This document shows, piece by piece, positions 45,231 through 54,013 of a stretch of 64,000 nt of DNA (the stretch's first letter is position 1; every line of letters begins with the position of its first letter). The stretch is from positions 806,001 through 870,000 of the forward strand of contig NZ_AP018222.1 of assembly GCF_002368035.1 (NCBI RefSeq), given 5' to 3'. The stretch is from Nostoc linckia NIES-25. GTDB lineage: Bacteria > Cyanobacteriota > Cyanobacteriia > Cyanobacteriales > Nostocaceae. Below the pieces are notes generated by a model. That model saw only the letters and a program-made list of their open reading frames with translations. It was not told where the DNA came from and ran no database searches. The position numbers and the translations under genes are program-made.

Positions 45231-45767
45231 TTCATGTCTAAATATTTACAATAAACGGAATTTTTCTGTATAAATGCTTTGTTTGGGCAATTTTATAATA
45301 CTTTTCCGTAGATTTCCTGATGATATCAGCAATTAGATTTTTTGAAAATACAAGTGTATTAAGAAATGCTACAAGCATTGAAATCGGATTTTAGCATTGT
45401 TTTATATCTCTGGAGAGAAAAAATAAAATGCCGCTTTGGAATTTATTTTCTGGAAGTACCTAAATATGGATAAATCAGGTTTAAAATATTATTTAACGAG
45501 AGAAATATAAAGAGCTTTAGGTCACTACGTCCAAAAAAAGCTGTTTGAGTAGATGTCAAAATACAGTTAGAGGTCATTTAATAAAGTAAAAATAAATAAA
45601 ATTTCCTTGACAAATGAATAGTTTTTCAGACTCAAACTAGTATTTTTGTTAATAAAAAAATATACATCAAAATAATCAAAATTTTTCATTGATGAAATGA
45701 ACAGCGATCGCATGTTTGAAATTGTGGTGCGTTGCACTTGGTGACAAGACACCACAATGTAGATAGT
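45231..45767. other. AT-rich intergenic stretch
   Basis: I see no gene. It contains a REP-like palindrome with imperfect arms (GTGGTGCGTTGCAC / GACACCAC, about 45724-45755) and a half copy of the MITE end seen at 33509. Confidence 0.45.
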
Positions 45768-46571
45768 TTAGTTATACAAGTTATTTTTAAACAGTTCTAA
45801 AACGTGTTGCCAAGCATCAGGAGCCGCTTCAGGATTGTAACTTGGGTGTTGTTCCATAAATGGGTACTTATCTTTGAAAAATCCAGCAAAGAATCCGTGT
45901 CCGGCATCATATCGAAATACACGGTGATTGATTTGATTTCTCTTTAATTCTGCTTCAATTTCCTCGGTTTCCTCCTGAGAAACTAATGTATCTCTTGTGC
46001 CAAAAAAGGCATAAATAGTACCTTGAATTTGTGAAGTACGATTGATAGTTGGAGTCTCTTCACCATAACTAGAAGTGGTAATTCCAGCGCCATAAAAAGC
46101 AGCCGTGGCTTTGATATCGGGGAAAGTTGCAGCGATGTAAGCAACATGACCGCCAAAACAAAAACCAATAACACCAATGGCATCTTTTTTGACATTGGGT
46201 AAAGTTTTTAAGTAGGCGATCGCCGCTTGAATATCACTCAAGATATCTTGATACTTTACTTGTTGATAGTATTCCAACCCCAGACGATAAGCTTCTGGAC
46301 TAAACCCAACATCTTCGGCGCTAAAATCAGCCTCAAAACCAGGAGCAATACGTTGATACATTGCAGGGGCTATTACTACATAACCTTGTTTAGCGATTAG
46401 TTCTGCGATATCTCGAATGTTACTGTTAATTCCAAATATTTCTGGAAAAACGATAACAGCGGCAAAGGTTCCCCGATCTGCTGGTTGAGCTAAGTAAGCA
46501 TCGATTTCTAAGCCATTATTAGGTATTTTGACTTTTGTGGTGTTAATTTCGATGTTTGTGATTTCTACCAT
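45768..46571 (-). CDS. Dienelactone hydrolase family protein
   Basis: 267 residues from the Met at 46571 (MVEITNIEI); the frame extends 8 codons upstream. An alpha/beta-hydrolase with the nucleophile Cys in GFCFGGHVAY, an Asp in the FGTRDTLVS loop and the catalytic His in DAGHGFF. Family members hydrolyse dienelactones or related esters in the cytoplasm. The native substrate is unknown. It is a single gene. Confidence 0.88.
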   Translation of the reverse strand: MVEITNIEINTTKVKIPNNGLEIDAYLAQPADRGTFAAVIVFPEIFGINSNIRDIAELIAKQGYVVIAPAMYQRIAPGFEADFSAEDVGFSPEAYRLGLEYYQQVKYQDILSDIQAAIAYLKTLPNVKKDAIGVIGFCFGGHVAYIAATFPDIKATAAFYGAGITTSSYGEETPTINRTSQIQGTIYAFFGTRDTLVSQEETEEIEAELKRNQINHRVFRYDAGHGFFAGFFKDKYPFMEQHPSYNPEAAPDAWQHVLELFKNNLYN

Positions 46572-47048
46572 CTTTTTCCGGCGAGTTGATACCAACTTGT
46601 CTATTTTGCCTGTTTTTCGACACAGATAGAAAATGTATACGACAAGCTATTTTTTCCCTTTATGCAGCAACGATAAGCCAGACGGTCGTATGTTGAAAAA
46701 TCATTCGTCAGAATTCAGGAGCAAAGCCAAAGGTGCTCCGCCAAAGCGTCAGAATCAAAACGCTCGCGGACAAGGCTAACGCTGCGCTATCAGTCGGGGA
46801 TTCAGATCCGCGACTGAACTGTTGCACCACCTTTGTTGAAATTTGGTAGGGGTGCAAAAACGCACACAAGGTTTTTTCTCAAACAAATGCCAGGACTGCG
46901 ATTATTACTGTTTTGTTCCAGTGTTTATGATGAATTAAAAAATTTAAATTATACAATTAACATCCGGAAAACAAAGGTGAAGTTAGGAAAAATAGTGAAG
47001 ATTTGATTATAACTTTCTTTTCTTAAGTTAAGATAAAAGGCTTTTACA
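46572..47048. other. Intergenic stretch upstream of the RodZ-like gene
   Basis: It contains a dispersed GC-rich repeat (about 46730-46810) and a TCCGGA hexamer at 46963-46968, the -35-like motif reported for some heterocyst-specific promoters, about 80 bases before the next ATG. No clear -10 box follows it. Confidence 0.35.
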
Positions 47049-48020
47049 ATGGTTACTACTCCTGTATACTATCTGCAAATTTTGGGCAATCCGAATATTG
47101 AAATTTCTCAAGATGAGGTGCGATCGCTTTTAGGAGAAATAGAAGTACAACTGCATCGTAGCGGTGTTTATCGACGTGCTTTAGCGATGATGCAGAAGTT
47201 AATAGGCGAACAAACACATCAGGCTCAAGATTTATTAAAAGCTGTAGGTAGAGAAGCGATCGGTTTAGCATTTCGACAATTTGCCCAACAATATCAAAAA
47301 GTTGAAACAGTTACAGATACGACGCAAGCCACAGAAACAGTCGATTCTTCACCAGAAATACAGCCCACTCTCCAGGAGCAACCCTCTAAAAATACACCAG
47401 AAAATTTGCTGTGGAAAAAACCACTGCAATTACTGAATCATCAGAAAATTTCTCAAGCAGAACAAGCCCAACAAGCAGCCCAACAACGCATAGATAGCCT
47501 ACGTCAAATCGGCCAAGAACTCCAAAAAACCCGTCAGTCCAAAGGGCTTTCTTTGTACCACATCCATTTTTCCACTCATATCCGCATGGAGTTGATAGAG
47601 GCATTAGAAAACGGTAACTTGCAAGAATTACCAGATGACATTTATCTACGTGGATTTATCCGACGTTATGGAGATGCTTTAGGACTTGATGGTGTTGCTT
47701 TAGCTGCTTCTTTACCAGTACACGCAGCTACACCAGTAACTAAGCCGTCTTCGCATCAATCTAAAAAAGGAATGGAATTGGAAATTCATCCGCCGCATTT
47801 ATATGTAGGTTATACAGCTCTTCTTGCAGGCGCAATGGGAGGATTAGCTTTGATGTCCCAGCAACAAGTAAATACCTCCATATCAGTAGAGCAAGATAAC
47901 TCTTCTTCTGTTTCACAATCGTTAAAACAAGAATCCCCTACTGTTAAACCAGGGATTAAATCTACTAACACTGGTGTGGTTGTCGGCTCTGATATTTCCC
48001 CACCAGAAGGATTATATTAA
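47049..48020 (+). CDS. RodZ-like helix-turn-helix membrane protein
   Basis: 323 residues. A helical N-terminal region (about 1-85) and a Thr/Gln/Pro-rich linker precede a RodZ-type helix-turn-helix (about 155-220) with LRQIGQELQKTRQSKGLSL and LPDDIYLRGFIRRYGDALGL. One membrane helix follows (about 252-272), then a Ser-rich periplasmic tail. RodZ links MreB to the envelope in rod-shaped cells; this longer cyanobacterial form may have another partner. It is a single gene. Confidence 0.82.
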   Translation: MVTTPVYYLQILGNPNIEISQDEVRSLLGEIEVQLHRSGVYRRALAMMQKLIGEQTHQAQDLLKAVGREAIGLAFRQFAQQYQKVETVTDTTQATETVDSSPEIQPTLQEQPSKNTPENLLWKKPLQLLNHQKISQAEQAQQAAQQRIDSLRQIGQELQKTRQSKGLSLYHIHFSTHIRMELIEALENGNLQELPDDIYLRGFIRRYGDALGLDGVALAASLPVHAATPVTKPSSHQSKKGMELEIHPPHLYVGYTALLAGAMGGLALMSQQQVNTSISVEQDNSSSVSQSLKQESPTVKPGIKSTNTGVVVGSDISPPEGLY

Positions 48021-48137
48021 CGAACTACACCACAGCAGATTGCAAGCTGGTGAGGTACAAATCGTCGTAGGGTAGCACAGCTGTGCTACCTGCAAACAAA
48101 AGTATAAAAGAAATGCGATCGCCTGTTGATACAATGA

Positions 48138-48172
48138 AGGTGCGTTGTCCTTTGCGACAACGCACCCTACAT
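48138..48172. repeat. REP-like palindrome
   Basis: GGTGCGTTGTC and GACAACGCACC arms. Same family as the palindromes beside the RAYT gene. Confidence 0.85.
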
Positions 48173-48188
48173 TAGAGATGCGATGGTA

Positions 48189-48557
48189 CTAAAACCCTAC
48201 CTCTTGAAGAGGAAAAGCAACTGTACTACTTTCTCTGCGCCAAGTTGTTCCATTAGTCCAAGCTACATCATTCTCTGATCTTCTGCCCACATAGGTTTTA
48301 TCTTTTCCGAACGTGACTTGAATTCGGTCGTTAGCAATACAGCTACCTCTTAAAGGAGTAGGATTGCCGTTATATACAACCAATTCATTGTTTCCGATGT
48401 AAGCTATCACACCTTTTGGCGCACCACCACCACGGTATATTCCTGTAAACCAATTACATGAAGCAGGTGACTGCGCTTCGACAGTTGAAGACATGAGCAC
48501 ACCAGAGTGAAAAACTGTAGCAAATGCTAAACTGGATAAAACAAACAATTTCTTCAT
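48189..48557 (-). CDS. Small secreted protein, about 122 aa
   Basis: The ATG at 48557 (MKKLFVLS) gives a normal signal peptide; a Met two codons upstream is an alternative. Cleavage is likely after VEAQ or nearby. The mature part of about 95 residues is beta-rich with two Cys (ASCNWF and GSCIAND) that may form a disulfide, and a GIYRGGGAPKG motif. No family is recognised. It is probably periplasmic or extracellular. Confidence 0.65.
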   Translation of the reverse strand: MKKLFVLSSLAFATVFHSGVLMSSTVEAQSPASCNWFTGIYRGGGAPKGVIAYIGNNELVVYNGNPTPLRGSCIANDRIQVTFGKDKTYVGRRSENDVAWTNGTTWRRESSTVAFPLQEVGF

Positions 48558-48830
48558 GAACAATCCTCAAAACTAAAAATCAAGACAAATTGGAAAATAA
48601 ATTACTTAGGCTATCGATAGAACGTAAAATTACAGATATTATGTAATTTCTTTAACGCCCTCAAATTTACGATACTAGTAATAAGGTAGTTTACTGATAC
48701 TACAAACATCGCTTCAAACTGAAAAGCGGAAAATAGCGGATTAAATAAAAATTACTAAAAAGACGGAGAATGACGGAAAAATACGGATAAAGTCTGCTAA
48801 AATTACAAAAATTACATTTTATTTCTCAGT

Positions 48831-49331
48831 ATGCAAGTTCACGAACTATTAGAATTTGTGGATGAAGCTGTTTATTTCAAAACAGGTAAGCATCTCAATG
48901 ACTTGCAGCGTGGAGTTATTGAAGGAACATTAAAGTATCAAACGTATTCTGATATTGCAGATAGTTGTGGTTGTAGCCCTGGTCATGCAAAGGATGTAGG
49001 ATATGAACTGTTGCAAATGTTATCTGATATTTTTAATGAACCAGTTGATAAAGGTAATCTTAAATCAGTCCTAGAACGTCAACGTAATATAAATATTTCT
49101 CTTGGTGAAAATACAATTAATGGTAATATAATTGGCTGTATAAACGTTAATTCCAAAAAACGTAAAATTAAATCAAATAAAAATAATTCTGAAACTTCTA
49201 ACTTACAGCAACGTAGTGAAAATCAAACTAAAATTGATAAATTACGGCAGTTTGGTTTAAATGACGAGCAAATCGCACAAGCATTAGAGTTGCCCTTGGA
49301 GGTTGTTAAACAGGTAGAGCTGGAAAAGTAG
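48831..49331 (+). CDS. Stand-alone vMAP-N-like helix-turn-helix protein
   Basis: 166 residues. The N-terminal domain (about 1-90: ELLEFVDEAVYFKTGKHLNDLQRGV, TYSDIADSCGCSPGHAKDVG) matches the helix-turn-helix that cyanobacteria place in front of NACHT, TIR, caspase-like and WD40 conflict-type proteins. Here no effector follows; instead there is a Lys/Asn-rich linker and a second short helix-turn-helix (DKLRQFGLNDEQIAQALEL). It may act as a detached adaptor or regulator, which is inference. Confidence 0.7.
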   Translation: MQVHELLEFVDEAVYFKTGKHLNDLQRGVIEGTLKYQTYSDIADSCGCSPGHAKDVGYELLQMLSDIFNEPVDKGNLKSVLERQRNINISLGENTINGNIIGCINVNSKKRKIKSNKNNSETSNLQQRSENQTKIDKLRQFGLNDEQIAQALELPLEVVKQVELEK

Positions 49332-49361
49332 TTAAGCTAATCATTTACTTTATTGTTAGCA

Positions 49362-49395
49362 GGTAGGGTGTGTTGTCGCGTAGCGCAACGCACCA
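49362..49395. repeat. REP-like palindrome
   Basis: GGGTGTGTTGTCGCG and GCGCAACGCACC arms. Same family as 21531-21558. Confidence 0.8.
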
Positions 49396-49401
49396 TGCCA
49401 T

Positions 49402-49665
49402 TTAACGGCGTTCCTCAATGATAGTTTCAGAAACAGACTTTCCCTGAACCTGAATTAGTGTTCGTTCAGCTATTGGTTCGTAAGCAAAATGCTTAATTTG
49501 CTTTACTAAGCCAGAATCAATTAGAGCTTGGTGAAATGCTGCTTGCTTGAGATTTTGCTCTTTAACAGCAAGATACTTTTGAATTGTCTGGCTAAGTTGT
49601 TGAAGCTCTGTTATTTCTAGTGTCTCAAGTTGTTTAAGTATTTGCTTCAAAGTTTCTGTTACCAT
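49402..49665 (-). CDS. Conserved small protein next to VapC
   Basis: 87 residues from the Met at 49665 (MVTETLKQI). A helical N-terminal half is followed by ALIDSGLVKQIK and a conserved-looking LIQVQGKSVSETIIEERR tail. Similar small proteins are frequent in cyanobacteria beside PIN-domain toxins. It lies 32 bp after vapC on the same strand. It could be an extra antitoxin, but no motif proves this. Confidence 0.6.
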   Translation of the reverse strand: MVTETLKQILKQLETLEITELQQLSQTIQKYLAVKEQNLKQAAFHQALIDSGLVKQIKHFAYEPIAERTLIQVQGKSVSETIIEERR

Positions 49666-49697
49666 ACACTTTTTATGTAGATTTATTTCCAAAATAG

Positions 49698-50096
49698 CTA
49701 TTCCCAGTCTTCATACTTCAAGCCTTCAATACGGCTAAATTCAGGGATATTGTGAGTGACGAGGGTGAGGTCATTTGCTAAAGCAATCGCAGCAATTAAC
49801 AAATCATTTGCTCCAATTGGAGTTCCCAAAGCATTAAGACGAGCGCGAATCTTTCCAGCTATTTTTGCAGCTTGGCGATCCAGGGGTAAATCAACAAACT
49901 CAGCAAATAAATTTTCTAGATGAATCAGGTTTCTATCAACGTTTGCGCTTTTGTAAGCTCCGTAATACAGTTCCCTATAAACAATGGTACAGATATAAAT
50001 TTCTCTAGAAGGAATTGATAGAATTTTTTGTGTAACAGGTGAATTTGGTGAATTCAGAATTTGGATACACGCATTTGTATCTAGAAGGTAGGCCAT
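49698..50096 (-). CDS. VapC-type PIN-domain ribonuclease toxin
   Basis: 132 residues with the PIN acidic residues: Asp6 in YLLDTNAC, Glu in IVYRELYYGA, and Asp in GANDLLIAAIAL, ending with a strand LTLVTHNIPEFSRI. PIN toxins cleave tRNA or mRNA with Mg2+. It overlaps the upstream antitoxin-like gene by 16 bp, as in vapBC operons. It lies next to xisA near the right border of the nifD element. Confidence 0.9.
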   Translation of the reverse strand: MAYLLDTNACIQILNSPNSPVTQKILSIPSREIYICTIVYRELYYGAYKSANVDRNLIHLENLFAEFVDLPLDRQAAKIAGKIRARLNALGTPIGANDLLIAAIALANDLTLVTHNIPEFSRIEGLKYEDWE

Positions 50097-50356
50097 TGAA
50101 TCTCCTCCCGTTCCTCAAAGGGAAGCTGTTCTGGACGTTCAAGCGGCTCACCTTCCCAACTACCTATTACTTCATCAAGAAATCTTTGAGAGTATCCAAG
50201 TTCTTGGGGCGTTTGAATTGAAGACTGTGACGATTCTTTTGTCACAGCTTGAAAGACAATTACTACATCTAGTTCTTGGTTGGCAATTTCAGGTGGAAGC
50301 TGTACTTGCAAAATTCCATCATCACCAATAAATGTTCTAATCCTAATACTTTCCAT
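50081..50356 (-). CDS. VapB-like antitoxin
   Basis: 91 residues. The N-terminal beta-rich half (MESIRIRTFIGDDGILQVQL, IANQELDVVIVF) looks like the AbrB/MazE-type domain of cyanobacterial PIN partners. The C-terminal half (RFLDEVIGSWEGEPLERPEQ) is the kind of flexible tail that wraps the toxin. Its gene overlaps vapC by 16 bp and starts 11 bp after the xisA stop. The pairing rests mainly on context. Confidence 0.8.
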   Translation of the reverse strand: MESIRIRTFIGDDGILQVQLPPEIANQELDVVIVFQAVTKESSQSSIQTPQELGYSQRFLDEVIGSWEGEPLERPEQLPFEEREEIQWPTF

Positions 50357-50367
50357 TTCTTAGCAAT

Positions 50368-51669
50368 TTAACTCCGTTTATAAACCAATTCCATTTTTAA
50401 CTTTTCAATTTCCAACTTTAACTTTTCATTCTCCATCCTTAATTTAGCATTCTCTTCCCTAATCAACTCAAATTCATTCCTCTTACTCAAAGCCTGATTC
50501 ATCGCCAACTTTCGCATATCGAGTGAGAACCAACGCTGATAAGTTTGCGTATGAACTTGTACGCTATGCCCTAAATTATCTGCCGCAGCTTTAATTGGAA
50601 TTCCTAAAATATGCGCTCGAATTGCCCAAGCGTGGCGTAAATCATAAGGCTTAAAATCTAAGCCTATTTTGCGAAACCACCAACTGACTCGTTGTGTTAA
50701 AGCTGTGATTTCTGCATAATTTGTATTATCTTTTTTACTAATTGCTGTTGCCAACATTTCTAAATATTTAGGATTTCTTAAATCAAATTCCTCAATCCAT
50801 TGTTTATATAAAGGTAAGGCTTCCCTCTCGCCGGTCTTACAATCTTTATGAACCTTCCATGTTAAATCTACATTTTCTTGACTTAACCACCAATCTAGAT
50901 CGGGATTAATAAAAAGCTCGCGCGGTCGTAAACCAAAAACTGCTAACATTCCATAAGCCCAGCGCCAAAGCTGCCAGCTATCTTGGACATTTTGGTTAAC
51001 TTGATTGCCTCTAATATTTAAATATTCTTCAAACTTGCTAATTCCCTCAGCTATTTCTGAATCAGTCGGTATATTGCGGGAATTTTTATCTGGCATTTTG
51101 GAATATTTAGACAAATCAATTTCAATTTTAAACGTCTGACAAAATACAGCGATCGCTCTTGCTGCATTATACTTAGCCCATTCCTTATCGATTTTTTCAA
51201 TTGCATTTACCAAATTCTCAGAACTTGCTAAATCGCTAGGATTAGTGAATCGCTTAGTTCGGGAAAAATAATAAAAAAAAGTATGTTCGCTTTTTGTCGT
51301 CCGTTTGTGAGTTTTAAAATACTCATCTTCAAATTTTTCGAGTAATTCACAGATTGTTTTAAAATCTTTTTTAATTGCCTCATTGCCTAAATATTTATCA
51401 TTCCATTCAAATGTTTTACGAGCAATTAACTTTCCTAATTCATAAGCTTCTTCCTCAGCCGTCTTTAACCCATCTAAATTTGCAGGAATATTCAAGCTGA
51501 GATTGTATTGCTTTCTACCAGTGCCGTTTTTATCTTTGTCTCCAGGTTTAATCGGTAACGTAGCGCGTAATTGCAGACTTCCATTCGATTCTCTAATTGT
51601 TACCTTTGTCTTTGCAGACTTCAAACGCAGATTTACTGTCTCTAATTCCAGTAGTACTTTTGATTTCAT
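50368..51669 (-). CDS. xisA: XisA, site-specific tyrosine recombinase of the nifD element
   Basis: 433 residues. The catalytic domain (about 205-390) shows Arg248 (FGLRPREL), Lys278 as candidate, Arg345 in PYDLRHAWAIR, His368 (LGHS) and the nucleophile Tyr377 (HTQTYQRW). Tyr342 stands where most relatives have the first His of HxxR. A Lys/Glu coiled coil ends the protein (about 398-430). The family excises the nifD element at GGATTACTCCG during heterocyst differentiation. It lies 304 bp inside the nifK-proximal border, as in Anabaena PCC 7120, and is read away from it. Confidence 0.95.
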   Translation of the reverse strand: MKSKVLLELETVNLRLKSAKTKVTIRESNGSLQLRATLPIKPGDKDKNGTGRKQYNLSLNIPANLDGLKTAEEEAYELGKLIARKTFEWNDKYLGNEAIKKDFKTICELLEKFEDEYFKTHKRTTKSEHTFFYYFSRTKRFTNPSDLASSENLVNAIEKIDKEWAKYNAARAIAVFCQTFKIEIDLSKYSKMPDKNSRNIPTDSEIAEGISKFEEYLNIRGNQVNQNVQDSWQLWRWAYGMLAVFGLRPRELFINPDLDWWLSQENVDLTWKVHKDCKTGEREALPLYKQWIEEFDLRNPKYLEMLATAISKKDNTNYAEITALTQRVSWWFRKIGLDFKPYDLRHAWAIRAHILGIPIKAAADNLGHSVQVHTQTYQRWFSLDMRKLAMNQALSKRNEFELIREENAKLRMENEKLKLEIEKLKMELVYKRS

Positions 51670-51972
51670 GTGTTCTCTTTACAGCTTTGCAGACTTGAAG
51701 CGAAATAATTCGTAATTTATGACTATCGATTGCGGGCATTGCTGAATTTGAATATGAGATTTAAAGACTCTTCTCAACTCCTACTCTCTGCGACTCTGCG
51801 ACTCTGCGTGAATAAACTCATACTTTAAATCAGCAACACCTAATTACGAATTACGAATTCTTCTTTAGCCTATATTTAGTCTAAAAATAAATGTGTTATC
51901 GACAAACAATGTTTAATTCTGACATTGCTCATCGCAAACATTAAGCTGCTGAAAAAAATAAAACCATCAAAA
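51670..51972. other. xisA upstream region to the right border
   Basis: It holds an ATTACGA heptamer run (about 51842-51860) and a CTGCGACTCTGCGACTCTGCG tract of direct repeats. A candidate NtcA site is listed separately. This region should contain the xisA promoter. Confidence 0.5.
51894..51908. promoter_or_regulatory. Candidate NtcA site upstream of xisA
   Basis: TGTTATCGACAAACA fits TGT-N9-ACA, the form described for NtcA (BifA) binding upstream of xisA in Anabaena PCC 7120. It lies 225 bp before the xisA start. The pattern is short and could occur by chance. Confidence 0.4.
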
Positions 51973-51983
51973 GGATTACTCCG
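51973..51983 (+). repeat. Right recombination site of the nifD element
   Basis: GGATTACTCCG, identical to 20844-20854 and in the same reading frame of nifD. Confidence 0.97.
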
Positions 51984-52123
51984 GCCCTTATCACGGTTAT
52001 GACGGCTTTGCTATCTTCGCTCGTGATATGGATTTGGCACTCAACAGCCCAACCTGGGGATTAATTGGCGCTCCCTGGAGCAAAAAAGCTGAAGCTAAAA
52101 CCGCAGCTAAAGCAACCGCCTAA
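51974..52123 (+). CDS. nifD: NifD 3' part, last 49 codons
   Basis: Starting in the recombination site this reads DYSGPYHGYDGFAIFARD and continues to a TAA at 52121-52123. This is the conserved C-terminus of nitrogenase alpha chains, including the GFAIFARDMD segment. It has no start codon and is expressed only after excision joins it to codon 454. The tail (KKAEAKTAAKATA) is Ala/Lys-rich as in other Nostoc NifD proteins. nifK follows after 192 bp. Confidence 0.97.
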   Translation, partial: DYSGPYHGYDGFAIFARDMDLALNSPTWGLIGAPWSKKAEAKTAAKATA

Positions 52124-52177
52124 AAACATGAGAGAGACATAAGTACCTGGGGCTAATACCCCAGGAGGGAGTCGGGA

Positions 52178-52245
52178 ATTCAAAATTCAAAATTCAAAAT
52201 TCAAAATGATGTGTTTTGCTTTTTGCATTTTGAGTTTTGAGCCAC
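52178..52245. repeat. ATTCAAA heptamer repeats between nifD and nifK
   Basis: Four ATTCAAA units (52180-52207) face TTTTGCATTTTGAGTTTTGAG (52224-52242), again with hairpin potential. Confidence 0.75.
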
Positions 52246-52315
52246 ATTTCCACTCCCTTCCCCTCACTGCCGATTCGTCGAATAGTAATTAACTCAGCAA
52301 GCTTGGAGATCGGAA

Positions 52316-53851
52316 ATGCCTCAGAATCCAGATAAAATTCAAGACCACGTAGAGCTGTTTCACCAGCCGGAATACCAACAATTATTCCAAAACAAGAAGG
52401 AATTTGAAAACGGTCACGACCCCGAAGAAGTAAAGCGGGTTGCAGAATGGACTAAAAGTTGGGATTACCGCGAAAAGAACTTCGCTCGTGAAGCTCTAAC
52501 CGTCAACCCAGCTAAAGGTTGCCAACCTCTAGGAGCAATCTTCGCTGCTGTTGGATTTGAAGGCACTCTGCCCTTTGTTCAAGGTTCCCAAGGTTGCGTT
52601 GCGTACTTCCGCACCCACTTAACCCGTCACTACAAAGAACCATTCTCTGGTGTATCTTCTTCCATGACAGAAGATGCAGCGGTGTTCGGTGGTCTGCAAA
52701 ACATGATTGATGGCTTGGCGAACTCTTACCAACTCTACAAGCCCAAGATGATTGCTGTCTGCACCACCTGTATGGCAGAAGTAATTGGTGATGACTTACA
52801 AGCTTTCATCAACAACGCTAAGAAAGCTGGTTCAGTTCCTCAAGATTTCCCAGTTCCTTTCGCTCACACCCCCAGCTTTGTTGGTTCCCACATCACTGGT
52901 TATGACAACATGATGAAGGGTATTCTTTCTACCCTGACCGCAGGTCAGAAGAAAGAAACCAGCAATGGCAAAATCAACTTCGTCCCAGGTTTTGACACCT
53001 ACGTTGGCAACAACCGCGAAATCAAGCGCATTGCTTCTCTGTTTGGCTTTGACTACACAATTCTAGCTGACAACAGCGACTACTTGGATTCACCCAACAC
53101 TGGTGAGTTCGATATGTATCCAGGTGGTACAAAGCTGGAAGATGCAGCAGATTCAATTAATGGTAAAGCTACAGTATTCCTGCAATCACACTCCACAGTC
53201 AAAACCCGCGAGTACATCGAAAAAGAATGGAAGCAACCAACGGTAGTTTCCCGTCCTTGGGGTATTAAAGCTACTGATGAGTTCTTGATGCAACTCAGCG
53301 AACTATCTGGTAAGCCCATTCCTGAAGAATTGGAAATCGAACGCGGTCGTGCAGTTGACGCAATGACTGACTCCCACGCATGGGTTCATGGCAAACGCTT
53401 CGCTATCTACGGCGAACCCGATTTAGTGTACAGCGTTGTGGGCTTCATGCTAGAAATGGGTGCTGAACCAGTGCATATTTTGGTTCACAACAGCAACGAA
53501 GTATTTGAAAAAGAAATCAAAGAATTGCTTGCTTCTAGCCCCTTCGGTCAAAATGCAACAGTTTGGGGTGGTAAAGACCTGTGGCACATGCGCTCCTTGT
53601 TGTTCACCGAACCCGTAGACTTATTGATTGGTAACTCCTACGGTAAGTACCTGTGGCGCGATACCAAGATTCCTTTAGTGAGAATCGGCTACCCCATTAT
53701 GGATCGCCACCACTTGCACCGCTACAGCACCATCGGTTACCAAGGTGTAATTAACTTGCTCAACTGGATTGTAAATACAATCTTCGAGGAAATCGATCGC
53801 ACCACCAACATTCCTTCCAAGACCGATATTTCCTACGACTTGATTCGTTAG
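52316..53851 (+). CDS. nifK: NifK, nitrogenase MoFe protein beta chain
   Basis: 511 residues, normal length for cyanobacteria. The P-cluster ligands are C69 (NPAKGCQP), C94 (GSQGCVAY) and C152 (TTCMAEVIGDD). It forms the alpha2-beta2 MoFe protein with NifD. A GGAG ribosome site precedes the ATG. Before excision it is separated from the nifH-nifD promoter by 31 kb of element, so its expression from that promoter depends on the rearrangement. Confidence 0.98.
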   Translation: MPQNPDKIQDHVELFHQPEYQQLFQNKKEFENGHDPEEVKRVAEWTKSWDYREKNFAREALTVNPAKGCQPLGAIFAAVGFEGTLPFVQGSQGCVAYFRTHLTRHYKEPFSGVSSSMTEDAAVFGGLQNMIDGLANSYQLYKPKMIAVCTTCMAEVIGDDLQAFINNAKKAGSVPQDFPVPFAHTPSFVGSHITGYDNMMKGILSTLTAGQKKETSNGKINFVPGFDTYVGNNREIKRIASLFGFDYTILADNSDYLDSPNTGEFDMYPGGTKLEDAADSINGKATVFLQSHSTVKTREYIEKEWKQPTVVSRPWGIKATDEFLMQLSELSGKPIPEELEIERGRAVDAMTDSHAWVHGKRFAIYGEPDLVYSVVGFMLEMGAEPVHILVHNSNEVFEKEIKELLASSPFGQNATVWGGKDLWHMRSLLFTEPVDLLIGNSYGKYLWRDTKIPLVRIGYPIMDRHHLHRYSTIGYQGVINLLNWIVNTIFEEIDRTTNIPSKTDISYDLIR

Positions 53852-53869
53852 GAATTAGACAAAAACGCA

Positions 53870-53990
53870 AGTTATTAGGAATTAGGGGTTAGGGACTGGG
53901 GACTAGGGACTGGGGACTGGGGACTAGGGAATTAATTATTCCCAATCTCCAATAACCAATACCCTCTCCCCAGTACCCAATACCCATTAC
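53870..53990. repeat. GGGGACT heptamers and complementary C-rich run after nifK
   Basis: GGGGACT/AGGGACT repeats (53887-53927) face CCCAATACC/CCCCAGTACC units (53941-53990) and can pair. Confidence 0.75.
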
Positions 53991-54013
53991 GAAATTTAGC
54001 ATTTACCTGAGGC

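Larger units (their letters stand above)
20844..51983. mobile_element. nifD excision element, 31.1 kb, between 11-bp direct repeats
   Basis: Identical GGATTACTCCG copies bound the element, and both lie in the same NifD reading frame (third base of Trp451 through Ser454 and the next base). Joining them removes 31,129 bp and yields a 500-residue NifD. The same 11-mer is known from the Anabaena PCC 7120 nifD element, which is 11 kb. xisA lies inside, 304 bp from the right repeat. The cargo is about three times larger than in PCC 7120 and contains signalling, tRNA, toxin-antitoxin and transposase genes. Confidence 0.97.

Noticed and set aside
46963..46968. TCCGGA as a heterocyst promoter -35 for the RodZ-like gene
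   Set aside because: No -10 box at proper spacing, and a hexamer is too short to rely on.
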